The translations under genes and the position numbers were made by a program. Source: Castanopsis chinensis (taxonomy: Eukaryota; Streptophyta; Magnoliopsida; Fagales; Fagaceae). Taken from it: a stretch of DNA of 64,000 nucleotides. The notes below the pieces were generated by a model. It did not search any database. It was not told where the DNA came from and saw only the letters and a program-made list of their open reading frames with translations. Location of the stretch: the NCBI GenBank assembly GCA_032878915.1, contig JAVQMG010000103.1, positions 12,150,501 to 12,214,500 on the forward strand, in the 5' to 3' direction. Positions 54,496 to 64,000 of this stretch are shown here, piece by piece. Each line of letters opens with the position of its first letter. Position 1 is the first letter of the stretch.

Positions 54496-56417
54496 AAGAT
54501 AAGCACAATGTATGTAAACATGGTCACAAGACCTAAGGTATAAGAAGAAGAAGTTAAAAGAAGCTCCTACAACAACAAGGAGATAAACACTCCCCCTAAC
54601 AAGATGAAACACAACTCCCCCTTACAAGGGCATGTATTTCTCCCCCTAACTTGTAGAATCTTAAAAAGAAACAACAAATTCTCCAATTTCTCTCCCTTTT
54701 TGTCACGATTGACAAAGGGTATAAGAAGCGATAAAACTTTACCCGAGAAATATAAAGATGATCAAGGATGATCAAGGGGGCACAAAGAATTCATAAAATG
54801 CATGAATGGAATGAAATAAGATGCTATGAATGACAAGATAAGAGAAACATGCAAAACAAAGAAAAATGAAATGCATGCAAAGATATCTCGATCGATCGGG
54901 AGGTGTCGAGAAGCTATCGAGCCAACCTCGATAGATCGAGAAGGTGTCGAGGATCTATCGAGCAGACAAAAGATATCACAATCGATCCACCTAGCTATCG
55001 AAAGGTGTCAAGATTGCGATAAGATGCAACTGAAGAGCTTGACAGATAAGCCAGGTATCGAGAGGTATCGAGATGGCTTAAAAGCAGTTTTTCTAGAAGA
55101 GAAAAACATAGATGTGAATGTAATTAAGCATGCAACTCAACCAAGGATCCAACTAACATTTTAACCTCTCAAAAACATCTCTCAATCAACAAACAGTTAA
55201 GAATATAACTCCCAAAAATCACACACACTAAATAAGTCTAACCAATTTTTATTTTAAAAACAAGTTAAGACAGTTTAGTGAGCATACATCAACGCATGTA
55301 AACCTTGTGATGACCAAATCACATTGTACCTGCACATGTATCAAAAGTAGCAAAGAATATTGCATATTGTGTGTGAAAAAATCACAAGATTGCATAAATG
55401 TTTCTATGTTATGACGATTTAAGATATAAGAAAATCACTCTAACTCACACACAATTATAACTGTTTGATAAAACTATCATCTTCGAGATATATCCTATAA
55501 CTTCCACATCTCCTAGAAAACACGCTTTCAATCATATTTTAAAGCATTTTATTCTTTTTGTTTTTATTTCTTTGCATATTTTCTTATATTAAGCAAACCA
55601 TGCATAGGTATATAAAAGAGAGAAAAGAAATACTCAATTATGTTAAGTTTTTTAATATTGCACTTTTGCTATACCGAAGCATACAGATGTCATTTCATGA
55701 TTGGCGGGTAACAGTGGTAAAATGGTTATTTATGCATTTCTCTTAGGATTTTCTAGTCCTACCCGTCAAAAAAAGTGATACGAGTATTAAGTATAAGAGA
55801 TCACTTAACCTTACTCATTACAAATAAAGAGCCACAACGCTCACTTGTTTAGTTTGTACATAAGAATGCTCATCTAAACTACAAGAGATACAAATTTTAG
55901 AAAACTTTGTTTCAATAACCATTTTAAGGTTCACAAGAACCGATGTACACAAACACACTGTTTTGTATTTTTCTAATTTTTCCTTTTTTATTTTATTTTG
56001 AAAACAAAACAAAATAAAAACTAAACAACCAAACAAAAACAGACAAATAACATGAAAGCATGAAAGAAAGATGCAGATGCATGAAAGCATGATAGAAAGG
56101 TGCAGATGCATGAAAGCATGATAGAAAGGTGCAGATGCATGAAAGCATGATTCCAAAAGCAAATAAGAAATCAAGTAAAGCGAGTCCTACTTTAGATAGA
56201 AAGAATTAAAGCAGAGGATAAACAGAAAAGACAATTAAGTCTTAGGCTCCTTTCTCACTTACACAGCACGAGTCTTTGGCAATGAAGATGGAAAGACACA
56301 TGTCTTAGTATGACTACTAAAGGACATAAAATAATTAAAATTCTCTTCAAATTGAGTTAAAAAGCTCAAGGCTTTTAATAACTCTCCAAACAAAGGTGTA
56401 GGTCCTTGAGAGGAAAC
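54154..56417 (-). other. Non-coding interior of the Copia element
   Basis: Where pol would lie there are only broken short frames. Contains a TA tract (about 54458-54493), clustered TCGATCGAT/TATCGAG words (54885-55070) and a 29 bp tandem repeat (56052-56151). Confidence 0.6.
56052..56151. repeat. Three-copy 29 bp tandem repeat
   Basis: GCAGATGCATGAAAGCATGA recurs at 56073, 56102 and 56131 with GAAAGGT between. Confidence 0.9.
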
Positions 56418-57113
56418 TTATGACCGTTTGGACAATTGCTTATAAGGATACAATTTAAAGCAATTAGGATGAATGTGTCTAGAAACACCACTATGGTGAC
56501 AAACATGAGCAGTTTTAGAACTACTCAGCTTTCTAAAAGGAGGTCTAACCTTAGAGGTTGACAGAGTCCTCAACTTAAGACAATTTGGCCTAATATAATC
56601 AACAATGTGACAATAATGACAAGCGGGGACAAAAACAAAATTTTCTTTCATCCTAGGAAGAGTTTTAGACATAGGTTTAGAAATTTCAGCGTTAACATCA
56701 GATTGTTTACTTTTGTCTATCCTAGCAATATTAGCCTTTAACTCTTGATCATTCCTTTTAAATGGAGGAATATAAAAATCTTTTTCTTTTGAGTTAGGCT
56801 CAACAACAAGTTTGGCATTAGTTAAATTTTCAATTTCAGTTTTAAATTCAACTAGTTGCTCATCCAAACTCTTAATTTTGTCCACCTGAGATGAAATTTG
56901 ATTTTTAAATTTCTCATACAAATTATTTGCTTCATCCAATTTTGCAATGAAATCATCTCTTTCAAGTTTGGCCTTTTTAAAATTAGCTTTTAATTTTGTA
57001 GAACACTTAAGAGATTTCATACAAATATTATAAAGCTTGCAATAGGCATCTTGAAAATTATCATCATCATTCAACACAAGATCATGCAAATCAAAACAAT
57101 CAAGAGCTTCCAT
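56418..57113 (-). CDS. Copia gag-like protein with degenerate zinc knuckles
   Basis: A 231-codon frame starting at ATG 57113 (MEALDCFDLHDLV). The middle is a long Lys/Glu-rich coiled coil (about residues 45-105), followed by DFYIPPFKRN. Two CCHC-type knuckles lie near the end: CHYCHIVDYIRPNC, where the usual Gly-His is Asp-Tyr, and CHHSGVSRHIHPNC, where the second Cys is Ser. The N-terminal capsid part of a normal gag is missing. It lies just after the primer site, so it would be the first frame of the element's RNA. RNA binding is doubtful given the altered knuckles. Confidence 0.7.
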   Translation of the reverse strand: MEALDCFDLHDLVLNDDDNFQDAYCKLYNICMKSLKCSTKLKANFKKAKLERDDFIAKLDEANNLYEKFKNQISSQVDKIKSLDEQLVEFKTEIENLTNAKLVVEPNSKEKDFYIPPFKRNDQELKANIARIDKSKQSDVNAEISKPMSKTLPRMKENFVFVPACHYCHIVDYIRPNCLKLRTLSTSKVRPPFRKLSSSKTAHVCHHSGVSRHIHPNCFKLYPYKQLSKRS

Positions 57114-57164
57114 GACAACGAGGGTCAAAGATTACACTCAGGAAATTAATCCAATCAGAGTGTA

Positions 57165-57179
57165 CCCGCTCTGATACCA
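57165..57179 (-). other. Primer binding site of the Copia element
   Basis: Minus strand TGGTATCAGAGCGGG, matching the complement of the initiator-Met tRNA 3' end, two bases after the 5' LTR. Confidence 0.8.
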
Positions 57180-57181
57180 CT

Positions 57182-58181
57182 TGTTGAGAAATTTAGACCC
57201 TAGTTGATAGAATTAACAAGTTTTAAACCCAAGTTATTAATTAGATTTATTATGAATAAACTTATTAAAACAAACAAACATCAATATCATGTCAAAATTA
57301 AGTGCAGCGGAAAAATAAATAAGACAAGATATGATGACCTAGGAAAACCAGTGAAACCAACCAGTTTCACAGTAAAAAACCTGGGGGGAAACCTTCCCGA
57401 AAAGAAATTCACTTTAATAAAGAGAAGTTTCAGATCTAGTACAAAACCTTTGTCCCTAAACTCTACAATTCTCATAGATGAACTCACAGCAAAAACCTTC
57501 TACCGCTTCAGAACCTTTGAACTCTTCAATATATGAACACCACCCTTTGATGCACGGATCCCAGTACGTGACTCACCAATTGCACGAATCCCAATATGTA
57601 ACTCACTCACCAACTTGAGGAAGAAGAATGTTGGCTGCAAAGTTCTTCAATTCATCCACATGATGAAGATCAAGAAGCACTTAATTACAAAACCTTAAGG
57701 CGCAAAAGACGCAATAACTTCTTTCAGAGAGAATAAGGCTTCGGTAACCTTTTTCATATTTTCTCCTTGTATTCTCTTATGTGATAGCCTCTAAAATAAG
57801 CCTTATATATGTCTAGGGTTATGAGAAAAGAAACCCTATACAAATACATAAACATGGGCCGAAAATCAAATCTGAAAATCTGAATTCCCGTAACCTCGAT
57901 AGATACCTCGATAGATACCTCGATAGATAGCAGGTGTCGAGTCTCATGAAACCTCGATAGATAGCTATCTGTCGAGCAGCTGTCCACAGGTGTTTAACTA
58001 TCTGTCCAATTTTAGTGAACACTTTTTCTTCACTTGTTTCTTGGTCCAATCTTCATGATTTTAATACTAGACTTGAACAACATGTTCTTTAAAATATTAA
58101 ACACATCCTAGATTTACCCAAATACAAGTAAAATGCGTTTTGTCAAAGGATTAGCCAACTACATAAAATATGTCCTTAACA
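57182..58181 (-). repeat. 5' LTR of the Copia element
   Basis: 1000 bp, forward-strand ends TGTTGAGAAATTTAG and TGTCCTTAACA. Shares the CTCGATAGATACC words with the other LTR. Confidence 0.85.
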
Positions 58182-59067
58182 ATACTATTTAAATTAGGTG
58201 GCATATTTTCTTTAAATCCTTCAATTTGATATTACGATTTGATATTTTTAAATATATAATTTATAAATATTTTTTGGTAAACCTTTTCATGCACCACATT
58301 TATATATATATATATATATATATCAATTAGTTCTGATTCCAAAAATATTAAAAGAATTACTCCCACCACAACCATGCATTATTATATACTAGGCTAAAAG
58401 GAAAAAGGAAAATATTAACTTTATGACACAAGATCTCGCTATAAAGTATAAATAACTATATCAATATATAAAAAAATTATTTAAATTTATATATAACATG
58501 CTTTAACATCTATTTATCAAAAAAAAAAAAAATGCTTTAACATTTCTTTCATTATATATTTCTATTTTTTCAAGTGTACAAAATTTTTCTCTAATTCAAT
58601 TTTAGAAAAGTACTTTTAATTCAATTTTAGAAAATATGGTAAAAACATCAAAGGGAATCAATATTATAAATAGCCATAATCTTTTCTTATAACATATTCA
58701 CATCTTTAATTTTTTTTAAAAAAAAAAAAAGAAATTAACATATTCACTTCTCATTTTTAGCATGATTGATGAGTTCTTTGTTTGTAATTAGTATTGATTG
58801 ATGAGTTGAAATTGTCCACTAACTTGTTCAGTTATTCCTTCTCTTCTCCTAATAAAGAGAGATTGAGATTGTCTACCAGCCTTCTCTTAAAAATTCAAGT
58901 TTCCTCTCAAAAAACATAAATAAAAATTTCCTTATCTTGATTGAGTCTTTTATAAATATTTTTAATACCATCATCATCCCATCAATTTGTAATGAAATCC
59001 CCATGTATCTACCAAATCCAATCAACAATCAATACTGAAAGTAAACTCAATAAACAAATTAAAACCT
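58182..59067. repeat. Tandem duplication unit 1, right part
   Basis: Continues unit 1 after the Copia insertion and is nearly identical to 59794-60678. Contains a TA tract and short A/T-rich words only. Confidence 0.85.
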
Positions 59068-59891
59068 CATCATGTAGGCATATCTACACATAAGTTTTAG
59101 AAATTCTACATTTTTTCACATCTTAATTATAATATAAATTTTTAATATGGCATTTGTCTATAAAATTGAACACTGAGACATTTTATACGCATCTTTCTTG
59201 TGTTGTGATGTAAGGTTTTGAAATTTCACATTTTCCACATCAACATTATGACATATTAATTTTGTTTTTGTTACATATCAATTAAAAATTAATTATAACT
59301 CATTGTTTTAATAGAATAAAAGCAACCGATGAAGCGTAGGTGTGTAGAAACAGAATCTATCACATACAATTATTATAACTCTTCTACAAAACCTAAGTTC
59401 TACAAGAACACTAGGCTAGTAGGCAAAATAATAGAGAAAATCTCTCTAACAAACTTGTATTAATAAACATATAACCATAATCAATCTCTTTATAAAGAGT
59501 ATTTCTAGAAATAGAATTTCTCCTACTCATTTTAAGAAAAGAAATAATAAACCTACTTCTACTTGAGAAAGGAAAAAAAAAATTAATTAAGAAAAGAAAA
59601 ACAATTAAAATCGTAGTTTAACTAAGAAAAAGGATTTTAATTAAACTTGTAAAAGAAAATAAATCCTAATTCGACTAAAAAAGAGAAAACAACATAATTT
59701 ATTAAAATATTTTATTCTCCCTTAACCAATTTGCATTAGCAACCCAACACAAAATAAACACTAACAAAGTTATATTTGGTCTTTTCTAAACAAATACTAT
59801 TTAAATTAGGTGGCATATTTTCTTTAAATCCTTCAATTTGATATTACATTTTGATATTTTTAAATATTTTTTGGTAAACCTTTTCATGCAC

Positions 59892-59926
<35 letters not shown>

Positions 59927-60678
59927 ATTAGTTTTGATTCCAAAAATATTAGAAGAATTACTCCCACCACAACCATGCATTATTATATACTAGGCTAAAA
60001 GGAAAAAGGAAAATATTAACTTTATGACACAAGATCTCGCTATAAAGTATAAATAACTATATCAATACATAAAAGAATTATTTAAATTTATATATAACAT
60101 GCTTTAACATTTATTTATCAAAAAAAAAAAAATACTTTAACATTTCTTTCATTATATATATCTATTTTTTCAAGTGTAAAAAATTTTTCTCTAATTCAAT
60201 TTTAGAAAATTACTTTTAATTCAATTTTAGAAAATATGATAAAAACATCAAAGGGAATCAATATTATAAATAGCCATAATATTTTCTTATAACATATTCA
60301 CATCTTTAATTTCTTTAAAAAAAAAATAAAAAGAAATTAACATATTCACTTCTCATTTTTAGCATGATTGATGAGTTCTTTGTTTTTTGTTTGTAATTAG
60401 TATTGATTGACGAGTTGAAATTGTCCACTAGCTTGTTCAGTTATTCCTTATCTTCTCCTAATAAAGAGAGATTGAGATTGTCTACCAGCCTTCCCTTAAA
60501 AATTCAAGTTTCCTCTCAAAAAAACATAAATAAAAATTTCCTTATCTTTATTGAGTCTTTTATAAATATTTTTAATACATCATCATCCCATCAATTTGTA
60601 TTGAAATCCCCATGTTTCTACCAACTCCAATAAACAATCAATACTGAAAGTAAACTCAATAAACAAATTAAAACCTCA
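59068..60678. repeat. Tandem duplication unit 2 (uninterrupted)
   Basis: A full 1.6 kb unit ending in AAAACCTCAT, about 160 bp before the reading frame of the plus-strand ARAD1 homologue. It preserves the pre-insertion site of the Copia element at 59794-59798. No gene is visible in it; the short frame at 60403-60633 is AT-rich chance. Confidence 0.85.
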
Positions 60679-60789
60679 TTTTCCATGTACCTCTCTCATC
60701 CATCACCACCATTTCATACATTTACAATATAAGCAATTTTTTTGGTTCTCACAAGCAATAAAACCTTTTTTGTTTCCCACCTTTCCTCT

Positions 60790-60971
60790 CTTCTAAAACA
60801 CTGTACAACAACACAACACTCTCTCTCACGAGATAAAAAGTGTCTACAATAAAAGAAAATAAAGTTCACACAATGAGCGAAGTACGATCCAAATCCAAAA
60901 GATATTCCAAACCCACTACTTCTTCAAACTTAAATTCTTTTCATTCCCAAACTCAAACCCTAATTTTCACG
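60790..60971 (+). promoter_or_regulatory. Probable 5' leader of the ARAD1 homologue
   Basis: A CT-rich ACAACACTCTCTCTCACGAG stretch precedes the frame. An in-frame ATG (60873) lies before the preferred start at 60972. No convincing TATA box is seen; ACAATATAAGC near 60724 is a weak candidate. Confidence 0.35.
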
Positions 60972-63497
60972 ATGGCGCGAAAGTCTTCGCTGCTCAAACA
61001 AACCCTAGCTACCATTCTCGTCCTTCTCGTCGTTTACGCTTTACTCAACACTTTCCTCAGTCCCCCCAATTCTTCTTCTTCTTCTTCTTCGTCGCCGAAG
61101 TCGATGTCGAAGCTCGAAACTACTTTCCCTTTCACGTACGCGAATTCCGCTTCCGTCGAAAACGGATTTTCTCGGGAAAACTCGAACAACTCTCCCGGAA
61201 AGTCGGTTCTCAAAGTCTATCTCTACGAGCTCCCGAAAAGGTTCACTCACGGCGTGATCGAACACCACTCCATAGCCCGCGGAGGCCGGCCTGCCGATGA
61301 CGTGGCGCTTCTCCAGTACCCGGGCCACCAGCACATGGCGGAGTGGTACTTGTACAAAGATCTGACCCGACCCGATTCCGAACGGGTCGGATCTCCGGTG
61401 ATCAGGGTCTCGGATCCGGACGAGGCGGATTTATTCTACGTGCCGTTCTTTTCGTCGTTGAGTTTGATTGTGAACACGGCCCGACCCGCCGGGTCGGGTC
61501 CGGATCAGGCTCGGGTCGTGTACAGTGACGAGGAGAACCAGGAGGCTTTGGTGGATTGGTTGGAGGAGCAGGAGTATTGGAAGAGGAACGATGGGAGGGA
61601 CCATGTGATTGTGGCTCAGGATCCGAATGCATTGTATAGAGTGATTGATAAGGTAAAGAATAGTGTGCTTTTGGTCTCGGATTTTGGACGGTTGGGATCG
61701 GACCAGGCGTCGTTAATCAAGGATGTGATCGTGCCGTATTCGCATAGGATCAATACTTATACTGGCGATGTTGGGGTTGAGAATCGGAAGACGCTATTGT
61801 TCTTCATGGGGGCTCGGTATCGGAAAGAGGTATATGCAATAATGCAATTTAGTAAAGTTTATTGCTTTTTGAAAATGGTTGATTTTGTTGCAATGTGCAT
61901 TGACTTCGATAATTCTTTTGATATGAGATGATGGGTAGGAATGAATTGGTATTATACATTTGATTGATATTTTGATGGGTCATGGTTGGAATTTTTGTTA
62001 GTGTTAAACTATGTGAAAGTGGGCAGTGTTTTTGTATTCTGGTGAAGAAGGAAATACTCTCAAATTGATCTCTATATCTTTATGTTCGGATGGGTTAGTT
62101 GATATAGGTTGCCAGTTACACACAGCTCTCGCATTTATCTTTTGCTTGGTTAGCTGAAGATCTAGTAAGAATGGTTTCATCTATATGGGAGAAGTACATT
62201 CAAATCTCAAAGATGTCTTGTTTACTTTGTTCATATCTAGATTTGATTACAGAAATGAGCTTTAGCTAGGCATCTTTCTGAGGGAGACTCTAGAGACTTG
62301 AATCTCTAGCTTGGCGCTAGAATCACCAATAGATTAAACGGTAGTCTAAGACTCTAAGTTGGTTTCCTTTATCCTATCCCTTTTGCATTTGTCTCCTTTT
62401 CCACATAAAAGGGAAAAAAAAAAAAAAAAACTTACCCCTGCCATGTTTATCTTCTCTTGATTGCATCTATAAGGTGCTAAGAGAATATTTAAGAGTAAGC
62501 CCATGAATGGTAGTTGTTTTCCAGCAGATTTACAATATCCACTGGAATGGAAGAATTGTCTCCCTCTCAGGGTGAGGATGATGTTTGGTCTCAAGTTATT
62601 AAAAATTTAAAATGGAAAAGATTGATAATTAACCTTTTTTTTTACGAGGAATAAAAAAGAAAAAACAGATAATGGATATTCAACACTTACACTTTCTAGG
62701 TTGCTCTGAAGGCCGATTCCAGGGAATGCTGCCTGTTTCTCTCATGTTTAAGATTCCTGTATTAGAACTTCTCAAATTTATTAGTTCTTGTCCTGAATCT
62801 TTGTTCGACACAGGAAAATCGTTATCAACGTGATTGATAGTATCCTAGGTATGAGGGCCATCTTATTTTTTGTCTACAAAATCTTTTCCGTTAGTTTAAT
62901 ATAGGCCATGAATCTACAGCACCACTTGATCATCACAGGAACTTGTCAAGCTGGATAATTGGTTTGAATATAACCGTATCTTTGTTTATGAGATATGTTA
63001 AAAACTGATAGTAGTATGCATATACTTTGTCACTAGAAGAATATTTTCATGAGTGAGATTTATTTTTGAATAAACTTAATACTGGATCTAAAATTTTCCT
63101 TTTTCTCTTGGTGGCTTGTTTGTGTGTGTAGGGTGGAAAAATTCGTGATTTGCTTTTTCAATTACTTGAAAATGAAGAGGATGTCATAGTAAGACATGGA
63201 ACACAATCCAGAGAGAATAGACGGGCTGCTTCCCAAGGGATGCATACATCTAAGTTTTGTTTAAATCCTGCTGGTGATACTCCATCAGCTTGCCGACTCT
63301 TTGATTCTATAGTTAGCTTGTGTGTCCCAGTGATAATCAGTGATAGTATTGAATTGCCATTTGAAGATGTTATAGACTATAGAAAGATTGCAATATTTGT
63401 AGATTCTGCCTCTGCTCTTAAACCGGGATTCGTGGTTTCAATGCTGAGAGGACTAACCACTCAGAGGATTATGGAATATCAGAGAGAGCTAAAAGAG
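60972..63497 (+). CDS. ARAD1-like GT47 arabinosyltransferase, 3' end beyond the window
   Basis: Exon 1 60972-61829 (286 codons), intron 61830-63131 (GT-AG) and exon 2 63132-63497 (122 codons), ending at a GT donor. The last exon (about 60 codons in the paralogue) lies past the window. The chosen start gives MARKSSLLKQTLATILVLLV, a basic tip plus membrane anchor as in ARAD1. An in-frame ATG at 60873 would add 33 residues. Key blocks are LKVYLYELPKRFTHGVIEHH, YPGHQHMAEWYLYKDL, GSPVIRVSDPDEADLFYVPF, GRDHVIVAQDPNALYRV, VLLVSDFGRL and KTLLFFMGARYRKE. Exon 2 has RHGTQSRENRRAA, GMHTSKFCLNPAGDTPSACR and ISDSIELPFEDVIDYRK. All family motifs are intact. Proposed family role: arabinan side-chain synthesis of pectin in the Golgi. 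Confidence 0.92.
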
Positions 63498-64000
63498 GTT
63501 AGTACTATCTTCATATTCTTCTTGTGTACAATATTGCTTCATTTTTGTGTTTTGGATATTTTCTTTTATTTATTCCATGTTGTCATCCTATCTAGTTTGA
63601 TTTCAACATGAGCCCTTGTATTATATTTAATTATTCTTGTAAATATGTTATATCTTGTAAATATGTTATATGTGTGTTTGACTGTTTGTGTATGCGTGTG
63701 AGTGCAGCTGTGCAAGAAACAATAGAATAAAGCAGTTTTACATTGTAGTCAACAGGAACTTCACCCTAATACTGAGTACTGAGACTTGAAATTCGTACAT
63801 TTCAGGACTGGTTTCATTGCTGTAATTCAGTTTTCTCTTTTTACGTGTTCAGTTTGATTGGAGCTAAAATTGTTGTAGCATATTGGTGTAATAGGATTTG
63901 CACAGGTTCATGCATGCATCTTGGTAGCTCCTTTATCTATTTATGCATCCTATTTTGGCTGCTTAAGTTTTTATTTATTCCGTTGTGGGAGTTATTAATT
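63498..64000 (+). other. Intron 2 of the ARAD1 homologue (incomplete)
   Basis: Starts with GTTAGTACT. The sequence equivalent to exon 3 (RYFEYKDPNG-like) is not found before the window ends. Confidence 0.7.

Larger units (their letters stand above)
53100..58181 (-). mobile_element. Non-autonomous Copia-type LTR retrotransposon (5.1 kb)
   Basis: LTRs at 57182-58181 (5', minus strand) and 53100-54138 (3') begin and end TG...CA. Flanks are GTACT (53095-53099) and ATACT (58182-58186), and the paralogous empty site at 59794-59798 reads ATACT. On the minus strand the 5' LTR is followed by TGGTATCAGAGCGGG (initiator-Met primer site), a gag-like frame, a long non-coding stretch, then GCCAAAGGGGGAGAT (purine tract) before the 3' LTR. 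No protease, integrase or reverse transcriptase is present, so it depends on an autonomous partner. The purine tract and primer site resemble the SIRE/Maximus group. The LTRs differ by substitutions and a TA tract. Confidence 0.85.

Noticed and set aside
56052..56151. CRISPR-like array of 29 bp repeats
   Set aside because: Direct tandem repeats without variable spacers in a plant retroelement.
61041..61632. Minus-strand and alternative-frame ORFs over ARAD1 exon 1
   Set aside because: Shadows of the GC-richer exon.

Overview
The window is nuclear DNA of a eudicot plant, probably a woody species. It is AT-rich and full of microsatellites. Genes have GT-AG introns, and the repeat load is typical of plants: a Ty3/gypsy element of the Tat lineage, a Copia element, a LINE, a SMART/TRIM fragment, tRNA-derived SINEs and foldback/MITE elements. 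The species cannot be fixed from sequence alone; an oak-like (Fagales) genome would fit but is a guess.

Three genes look real. (1) 38366-39493 (-) is an intronless 375-residue gene whose second half matches the bHLH-MYC_N domain of MYC2-type factors but which has no bHLH. (2) 40624-45847 (-) is a three-exon GT47 exostosin gene related to the arabinosyltransferase ARAD1. (3) 60972 onward (+) is a closer ARAD1 homologue with the same intron positions, cut by the window end.

From 1.7 to 45.8 kb the region is a decayed array. Copies of the MYC_N-like gene (about 1.7, 4.3, 7.5, 7.8, 18.1, 19.9 and 38.4 kb), all on the minus strand, alternate with fragments of the ARAD-like gene, exonic or intronic (7.0, 17.5, 22.3, 24.5 and 37.0 kb). 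Only the unit at 38.4-45.8 kb is intact. The other MYC_N copies show start loss, nonsense mutation, truncation or transposon insertion.

Mobile elements are nested in this array: a 4.7 kb probable solo LTR (12189-16874, target duplication ACAAA), a 9.8 kb decayed Tat element (25227-35024, ATTAT) with an antisense extra ORF, and several inverted-repeat elements. A fragment of an hnRNP Q/LIF2-like RNA-binding protein gene lies at 18.8-19.2 kb.

The right arm (46-60.7 kb) separates the two head-to-head ARAD-like genes. It holds a 5'-truncated LINE split by a 3.2 kb LTR-type insertion, and a 1.6 kb tandem duplication just upstream of the plus-strand gene. The distal copy of that duplication is split by a 5.1 kb gag-only Copia element; the proximal copy preserves the empty site.

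The most unusual content is the MYC_N-like family: a MYC-type regulatory domain without a DNA-binding domain, behind a repeated Ser-Ile/Phe-Pro-Pro segment, amplified together with a neighbouring glycosyltransferase gene.
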